This document shows, in pieces, positions 49,601 to 59,300 of a stretch of DNA of 64,000 nucleotides. This DNA is from Onchidella celtica. Lineage: Eukaryota > Mollusca > Gastropoda > Systellommatophora > Onchidiidae. The notes beneath the pieces were generated by a model that was not told the origin of the DNA, did no database searches, and saw only the letters and a list, made by a program, of their open reading frames with translations. Positions within the stretch are counted from its first letter, which is position 1, and each line of letters begins with the position of its first letter. A program made the translations under genes and the position numbers. The stretch lies in the NCBI GenBank assembly GCA_963931925.1, contig OZ007569.1, positions 63,487,546 through 63,551,545 of the forward strand, given 5' to 3'.

Positions 49601-52600
49601 TTCCAGGAAACTTAGTGTATGACAATTTCTTTACCTAAACTTTATTGTCACTTCCTATTCAGTGTAAGCCTGACACTTCCGACATCATTTTACTTTTGGA
49701 GCACAATTCATGTCTCAGCATGTTTGATTTTATTATTATTATTTTTTTTAATGAATGGATGTATGATTTGATTATGCCAGCATTAATACTGAACTGAAAT
49801 TGTTTTCTTTATTGTACATGAATCGTATAATGGTATAGGAAACTGGTAAAAAACCTCTGTTCTGATCACATTGCCAGGGCACTCGTTGTGTTGCCAGTGT
49901 TGTGCTGATAAGGGAAGTGGACTATGAAGAACAAAGTAGTTTCTCAGCTGTTGTATCAGTGATTGACAAATCCGGATTGCAAGTGGACCAGACTTTTACA
50001 GTTCAAGTAAAAGATGAGAATGATCCTCCTGTAGTAAGTAATTTTCTTTCAACAACTATCAGAGAAATACATGAAAGGACAGTGTGTCATGTTCTCATTA
50101 CTTTGCACAGATTTTGTAATAATTTATTAAACATCATATTATAATGGAGCTAGAGGGTGAACAGGTAAACACTTAAGACTTCCTGACTACATGACCAAAA
50201 CTTATGAAACTTTTTGTGCTGCCTGTGGTTCTGATGATAAATTATGTGGACACATTCATTTTGGACAAATTTCAGTCTTTAATATTGTTTATTTATGATT
50301 TTTGTTCTTTTATGGAGCTGCCATAAAAGAGACACATTTTTGTTGAATACAACTGAACAGCACACTCAGAAGTTTTGTGCTTTGCTTATGTCTTGTGATA
50401 TGTGATCTAAACTGTCACGTGGCGATTTATCACCCTCTTGATTACCTCCCTACCAGTTGGCCAATCTTACTGTAATTGAGCTAGAGGTTGGACATGTAAG
50501 CAGCTAAAACTTCACGACTACGAGGCCAAAAATTCTGAAACTTTGTGTACTGTCTTACTTTTTGATGATGAGTTATGTGGACACATTCATTTTGTTCAAA
50601 AATCAGTCTTGACTATTATTTATATTAAATTTTTTTGAGCTGCAAAAACAGAGACACATTTTCATCTGATAGAACTGAAAAAAGTGCCCGGAAATTACAT
50701 CCTTGACCTCTCTTTTCACATTGGTGGTAGAAAATAATCGTTATCACATCTGCGTATTTCTACATTAAATTGTGGTGTAACAGTAAGTTCTATTAGTCAT
50801 TGCAACCATCCATCCATCCATCCATCCACTTATCTACCTACCCATATATCCATCCACTCATCCATCCATCCATTCAATCATCTGCTTATCTACCCACCCA
50901 TTACATATCCATCCACTCATCCATTCATTCGTCCATCCATCCAATGTAGCCTAGATCTAGATATATAGTAGGACTTGGTACATGGAAAATTTGCAAGATT
51001 TAGCAGGGCGGTTAGTTTCTATAATGCATGCTGCAGCTAACAAAGTGAATATCCACGGCACACAACCAAGAAAATATTACACAACTATTGAAATGACAAA
51101 AGATGTCTCCCATTTTGTTTACAGTGGTGGGACACAACCAAGCAAGTATTGCACTGTCACTAAGATGGCTAGGTTTACTTCCCATTTTGTTTACAGTTGT
51201 GGGAAATAACCAAAAAAATAACTGATAATATTTGTCTCCCATTTTGTTCACTACCATGGGACATAAACATGAAAATACCACACTGTTACTAAGATAACAG
51301 CATTTATCTCCCATTTTGTGTAAAAATAATGGGTCACAATCATGCAAATATTACACTTTTATGAAGACAAGGTTATCCCCCATTCTGTTAACCATCATGG
51401 GTCATAATCAAAACATACATCACTATTAATAAGGCAATAATGATTTTCTGCCATGGTAGTTACAAGAATGGGACCACACAAGAATCAGTATAAATTATGC
51501 AAAGGATTATAATCATTCTTATTATGTATTGAACTCCACACGACTGATATGTACATGTGTCAGTTTGGTGCACTGAATTGTCTAACTTTTTGAATGATGA
51601 TGGCGTGCACAATTTATGAAGATTTCTGAGAGAATAAGCACCAGTTACTTTTAACTGGCCTTCCAATTTCATGTGCATAACTATGGTATGACTCTCTTCT
51701 TTAAAGCAAAATAAGTCTGTTATTACAGTAAGACTGACTTATGAAACACATACATGTGTCAGTGGACCCAATTTGACAAAGGCTGTTCAGCAGTATTTAT
51801 ATGAAAATTTAGATCAGCCAATCAATCAGTAAATAAATGAATATAACGGTAAATTGCAAAGCTTATGCCAAGAAATCTGAGATATGCACAAAACCTAGAG
51901 ACGTAGTTCTCACTCAAATTCCCAAGAATAATTATGCAGTTTGCATTGGAGGAATAAAATTGGGTATATGCATTTGTATCATGGTCGCCAAGGACAATTT
52001 TCAAAGTTGAGCAATACCTTTTCCAAACCAAGTTTTATTCATTAGACTCTTTGCTCTCCTAATGATGCTCAATCCAGTGTGGTCACTAAACAAACTGCCC
52101 AGAGCACAGATTGTTGCCATTTCAAGAAAATGGCTGTCTCAACTGCTGACTGGGTGCACAGCACATGAATGCGCAAGGGGAATGCATGCAATGAGACTGC
52201 ATCTGAACAACAACAATAAACAAACAACACACACACACAAAAAAGAAAGTCAAGGGAAAGTGGATGTTCAAGTAGATCCATTATAATTACCCAGTACTGA
52301 ATATAATGCCTATGAACACATTTATCCCAGCCAGTGCTGGGCGCCACAGCTGGTCTGTTCTAGGTACAAACAGTAATAGAACATTTAGAAGCTGAGACTA
52401 CTGAAGTTAATTTATCATGCTTTCCAAATTAGAATGAATTTAAAAAATCAGACAAAGCAGCTGCTTCCAGCACTTATTACACTGTCAGTGCATATCATTC
52501 CAAACTGGTTATTCATGAAGACAACATGAATACTACTTGATAGTGTAAGTAAGTTTGTCATCAGAGTGGTAATTTATAAAGTATCTCTGTACCTCATGAA

Positions 52601-55600
52601 CAAAACTGCCCTCTCAGTTATCGCTAACAAATTGTGATTAATGAATCAGAAAATTTCTTTGTTGTTGTCAGTATCTCACGTGTATTTTCAGTCCATCCTG
52701 ATTAACAATCAAAATGTGGACACTGTGAAAGTGAAGGAAAGCACAAAGGGTATCACCATAGCGACCCTGAGCACTGTGGACTCTGACCAAGGCCAGACAT
52801 TCACCTATTCATCATCAGGCAGTTCCATGTTTTACCTTGTGGGAAATGAACTTAAGGTTGGTGTTGAAAATTAAATAGTGTTCTCTGGTCTGCTAACTTT
52901 ACCAAGTGGATACTCATTCATTATATTCCTTAATGAGAAAGAAATGCATATTTCTGATTTGAATGCTTACAATATTCAATTTTTTCAGGTGACCACAGCA
53001 GCTAATATTGATTATGAAAGTGTCAAAGAAATCCTGATCAGGCTGAAAGTAACAGACAGTGGACAGCCACCATTATCACTGGAGAAAGAAGTCACAATTG
53101 AAGTTCTTGATGAAAATGAGGCTCCAGCAAATGTGATTTTGACAAGAAACAAGGTAAGTTTGATATCCGTTTGGTTTGAAATTGGGTTGTCTTTGCACTG
53201 ATTTATGCAGGCCTGACTAAGTTTCTGAGTGGTATTTTAGGTACTTGTTTACATGATACAGTGCCTAATTGTTAATCATGCTGATTTTTTCATGAAAACA
53301 GGTGAAGAAATGATTTGAGCCTGGCATTTCTTTTGGTCACAGGTGGTTTTCTTTTGTATTCATACATGTCGCTGTTCGCCAGGTAATTCTCTTTACAGTC
53401 ATAGTGCATTCATATCATGGCAGGGTGAAATGTTGTGAATCTGGTGAAAACATCCATTACAATAGAAGGGAAACTGTTTTCCAAAATAAATGTTGATATG
53501 AGAACTGGGTACCGTATTTATTGGAGAATAAAAGCAGGAAGGTATGTCTTGTTTCCTCATCTTAAAAGACTTCATTTTTTTTTACTTACCCCTTTAAAAC
53601 AGGCTTTTACTACCAGCTGTATGTACTTGGTGATTAAGGTGATAAACCATTTTTTGTGCTCATAGTTATGATATTATGAATTAAATATCATTAAAATCAT
53701 TAAAAATCATCTGTTATTTGTGCAGAAAATAATGCATTCAGAAATAGTCAAACTGTCAGATTTTTTTGCCCACTCTTTTTTATAATATATACTAAGTGTT
53801 TCTTTCCTATTTATTTCTCAATTTGATCCTAGTGTTAGTCATTTCTGTGTCATTGAGAGTAAAACAAAACTGATAAGCTGTGTATCCTTAAATGTATATA
53901 ATGGAATGTGGTGCTCAGTGTCTAAGTCACAGCTATATTGCCATAACCTGAACTGCTACTGCCATTACCTGAATTTCTGAATCATCATAGTCATACGTTC
54001 GTTGGTTAATTTTTTTGTGACTTTTGCCTGTGATCGTCTTTAGGTATCAGAAGATGCTTTGGCCGAAACAGAAATTGGAAGCTTCATGACAACTGATCCT
54101 GACAACAAAAAAGAAATCCATCAAACATTTACCTATGAACTCACACAAAATGCTAATGGAATATTTAAAGTCATAAATGGGAACCTAATGATAAATGAAG
54201 CAAAACTTGACTATGAAGTGCAACCTGTCCATACTATTCGAGTGAAAGTAACTGACAGTGGCAACCCACCTCTGTCGACTGAATTTGACTTGAATGTTGA
54301 GGTGATAAACCAGAATGATCCACCCGCAGATCTGCAGTTGTCAGGTGTGTGTGCATAAATATATATATATATATATTCATTCTGTTATTTGGTAACTATA
54401 AGCTTACCTTGTAAACCAAAACCCTAGCTGGTGAACATAATTATCATTGTCAAGGATCAAAGTTTCTTTTAGCAAGAAGTTGATAATCTCTCTCAAGTGC
54501 ACAAACTTGCAGTATTCAGTGCACATGTTTTGATAACAAGAATGTTCTGTCGCCAGTCTTTGGTATATACCAGTACTAAAATACTGATGACAAAGAAACA
54601 TATCAGAAAGCTCACCAGTCTAGTTACGATTACCATCTTAAACAGAGAACAAAGATGCATTAAAGCAGGAAATCAGATCACCGGATATGATTTAATTAAT
54701 ATGGTCATGCAAGACTTGATGTTTCAATGAATTTCATTTTCTCGGCATCTTACCATCACATTCTATTTATTTTTCCATATGGAAAATGAATTTGATTTCG
54801 TTGTCATCTTTTGGTTAGTACAATAGCACACATTTACACTCATCTGTATGCCAAAGAGGAGTGCAAATGCTTACAGAAAGAATACATCAGTACTCCAGTC
54901 TTCTTATTCAGAGATAAGATATTATTATCCTGTCTCAGACTCATCAACTTAACCAATCATGTGCTTGTTAAAACTAAATACTATTTACTTTTTCCTCTCG
55001 CACTTGAAAATAAACATAGAAAATTACATATAATAGTGTCTGATATTGGCCATTATATTGAAATTTTCAATATCTGTTCAAAATACATGTATACGTCAAT
55101 ATTTTGCATTAAATCTCAATGTGCACTCACCATACTGTATGTCTTTCCAGCCCTCACCATATCAGAGGGAGCTGAAGTGAACAGCGAAGTTGGAATTCTG
55201 TCAGCACAGGATCCTGACTCCGGTCAAACTATCAGTTTTACTATCTCCGACTCCGATGTTTTCACTGTTAAAGATAGTGCTATGGTGGTCAGTGGTACTC
55301 TGGACTTTGAAACGTCCCCAAGAGTTAATGTGGAAGTCACTGCTACAGATGATGGCACACCTGCTAAATCTGTGAGTTTAAATTTTTTTCTGCATACAAA
55401 AGTACCATAGTTCAGTATTAGTTTCACTGATTTTACTCTTGTACGATTATTTACAATCGGATAATTGTATTTATTACTTTTATCCTGTTGCTTGCCAACT
55501 TGACTCAATTTTTTTCCCCCTAACTGTTTCTGCTAATCTCTAGAAGATAGTATCAGTTTCAATTCCACCTGTATGAAACATTCCTATTGAGTTATAAAAT

Positions 55601-56324
55601 TCAAAAGTCAGGCTTTTTTATATTTAGTGTAAAGATCTGAGAATGTTATAAGTAGTTTCTGGTAGTGAACACTAAATTCTTTTGATTGTGGTGGTTTAGT
55701 TTCCTGGTAAAGTCATGTCCTTCTACAATAGTTGTATTTCCTAAACTGCTGTTACTGAGCTCTTTCCAAAGTAATCTCAATAAATGAAAACTCTCTCATC
55801 TGAAGTCAGGTGATGAAATATGATTCTGGACAGATGACCTTTTCATTTAACAAAATTGTGCACTCTAATGGATGATAGTTATGTATAACTGAATGTAACA
55901 AGCTATGGCGTAGGTGAAGTTGAGGTTAGATGTACCTTTGATGTGGGTTTCACTCTTGTTACTGCGGCTGGTTAGGCTGCAACATTCAGTCGGTTCGTGC
56001 CAGGGTGGTAAAACTGCTCACACTGTCAAAGAAGAATATAAGTCTATTGTTGGGCACAAAAGACGTTTATTCAATCATACACACACCTGCTCTTGACTGG
56101 GGGATGAGATTCAGTGCCTGCTCTCAACTGGGGGAAGAGACGCAGTCCATATAACAGTATACCAATTAATAACAAGACAAATATATATACATGTAATGTC
56201 ACATGGCATAGTTAACATGACAAACATAATATAAACGTAAATAATTCATCAAGAGTGAAGATGTAATAATAATAAACGGGACATGAGGTGTGTGATATTA
56301 GAGAGAGAGGGAGAGGGAGAGGGA

Positions 56325-56398
<74 letters not shown>

Positions 56399-59300
56399 AA
56401 TATTATCTAAAGACTTCTAAACACTCAGTACGCACCAATGCAATATCATGGTCGTCGATCTAAGATAACATTAGTGAGCAAACCTTCTGCCCGGTAGGCT
56501 AATAGTATACGGTATTCCAGTACATGTATTTCAAACAATATAAATAGCATAGCCACAGGACTCTTATATTATGATAGTGTCTGGTATCACAACTTCCCAA
56601 GTCTAAAATGCTTATGAGGAAAATATATCTATTGCTCAACAGTTACACTCATCGTATATTATCATCTTAAAATCAGCAAGAACAGTATTATAAGTATTAA
56701 AGAGCACGTACCTGTCAAAGAAGAGTATAAGTCTATTGTTGGGCACAAAAAGACGTTTATTCAATCAAACACACACCTGCTCTCGTCTGGGGGAAGAGAT
56801 GCAGTGCCTGCTCTCGACTGGGGGAAGAGACACAGTCATGGGACTTGACAGGCCCAGGGTTTTATACCCTTCTTTCCCATCCTCCCACGGCCTTGGGGGC
56901 GGATCAGTATTACTGTTGCTCACAGTTCCGCACTGTGATTGGAACATGGTTTGCCCTTCTACGCTCCTTTAAAACAAAATACTGAATGCCAAAATACCAC
57001 ATACCACATGAAAAATGGACAAAGCTGATTGTTATTAATTTACTTTCATATTTTTAATGCTTCAATTTTCAGGTTGTAAGGAGTTTCACTATCACTGTAA
57101 CAGACATTAATGAAGCACCAGTCAATATGGAGTTCACGCCATCCTTGTCAGCCACATTTGAAATTCCAGAAAAAACGAAGGTCAACACAGTGATTGGTAT
57201 TGCAGAAAGCATTGACCCAGATAATATAGACAGAATTGAAATGGTAGTGGCCACTGTATCCAGGAAATATTTCAAAATGGATAGCGCTGGTGCCATATGC
57301 AAGTCTGTGAGTTCAAAATTGTTTAATGTTTTGTTTTTTTAAAAACATTTTTGCCAAATTCAGTGATGAGAAAAATAGAGTGAGTTGAGAGGCATTTGGA
57401 CGTAGGCAAGAGAGAAAATAAGCAGGTTGAATGACCGTATCATATTATAAAGAAAGTAAGGCCTCAAATATAATCATGAAAGGTTTTTTGACTGCTGAGC
57501 CATATGTGCTACAAAATATCGTATTACCCATAGGAAGACGTAGAGGTGTGCGGAGGCTTATTTTAAAAGATCTTGAAGTTTGCTACATTTTAAATACTTT
57601 CATTGATTTTTAGCCACTATTGAATTGAACAGATGAAAGTATTCCAACATTTTGAGTTGATAAAAAAAGACACATTTTCTTCGAGTGGAATTAAATAATA
57701 TGACAGGAAATTTCAGTCTGCGCCTCAATTTACACATTGGTGAGCAAAATTTAACTTTAAAAATTACATCTGTCTATTCCCCAAGTCAGTGGGCCAATTA
57801 GTGAATTAGAAACAAGTGTTCACAGTTTCAAATTTTTAATTACCTTTCTTGTGTTTGTGTTTCAGAAAGTCATTGCCACACTGGGATCAACTTTTACGGT
57901 GTGTTCCCAGAATGTTTTATTGGCCGAACAACTAAAATATCAGGCTGGGTCTCCTCCTGTAGTTCTAGAAATTACTGGCAAAGACAAGGGTCAGCTAAGC
58001 TATTCTAACCAGTGGGAGTTCATTGTCCTTGACAGCAATGATGCACCCTATGTGAGTATCACTGATTGACTGGACATTGTCTGCTGTGCTGCATATTGTT
58101 TGAAGCCATTGACAGTTCATCAGTTCTTTAGTTTGTAGCACGGGTCATTTTCTGTCATCACCAGGCACTTTTCAAAATGCAGCTAGTTCTGATGTGTTAT
58201 CTCTCTTCATTTCACAAAATTGTTTGGCATGAAGTTGAATTTCAAAATGCACTTACAAAAGAGCCACCATTTCAGGATTTCCAGCTATAAAATGTTCATG
58301 GGATTAAGAAAAGCCTAACTAATTCAGTATATGGCAAAATAACTGTGTTTAAGACAATGAACATCATGTTCCATTGGGAAAGCATCTATGGATATGAAAA
58401 TAAGTTTTGATTCACTTTGAAGTTAAGGACATATAGCTGACAAGCACATGGATCACATTGAGAACATATATATATAAAAAAGATCACTTAATATATCTGT
58501 CTGTATATTATATATTTTAATTTTACCCCTTCACCTCATATTCCATCATCTGTTGCTCTAGGATATAGAAATTGATGCTGAGAAACTGGAAATTCCCGAA
58601 AATGAGGCAGACTTTAAAGTGGGTGCTCTGGAGTGTTTGGATCCTGATCAAGGACAGAGACATGCATTTCAGGTAAAACTTTGGTTTGATGGAGTTTTTC
58701 ATAGCAAAACAACATTAAAATTAAAAACAAGGCAACTCCTTTAGTTAGCTTGCATTTTTTTAATTAAAAATTTTTAAAGTGAAACAATTGAATTTTAAAA
58801 CTTTATTTGTAACTGTCCTGAATTGATGCACTTTGTCTGATTAGGGTATACTGTTATTGGTAGCATAAATATGTCTTGGCTGCCAAATATTTCTGCTTAA
58901 ATATAGTCTGTGCATTGATACTCTTGGATGAAAACTTCACCAGTGCTAATTATTTTTTCATTCTCATGGACAGATTGTGACATCATGGAGGATTTTCAGG
59001 GTTGAGCAGGGGTCTGTACTGGCCCTGACTGAAGCTCTAGATGCAGAGGAGCAGCCCATGTATGATGTAACTATTCGCTGCATTGATGATGGAATTCCTG
59101 AAGCAAGTTTTACAAAAACGTTTTCAATCCAGGTGAAGGATGTCAATGAAGCCCCATCTGATATAACGTTATCCAGCAATGAGGTGAGCTTCTGATACTA
59201 TTCTTTTGTGTGCTGGAACTCCCATTACTATTACATTTGGTCCGTAAGGAACAAATGATATTAATTTGTCAAGCTAGCAAATCCATGGTTGAATGAGGTA

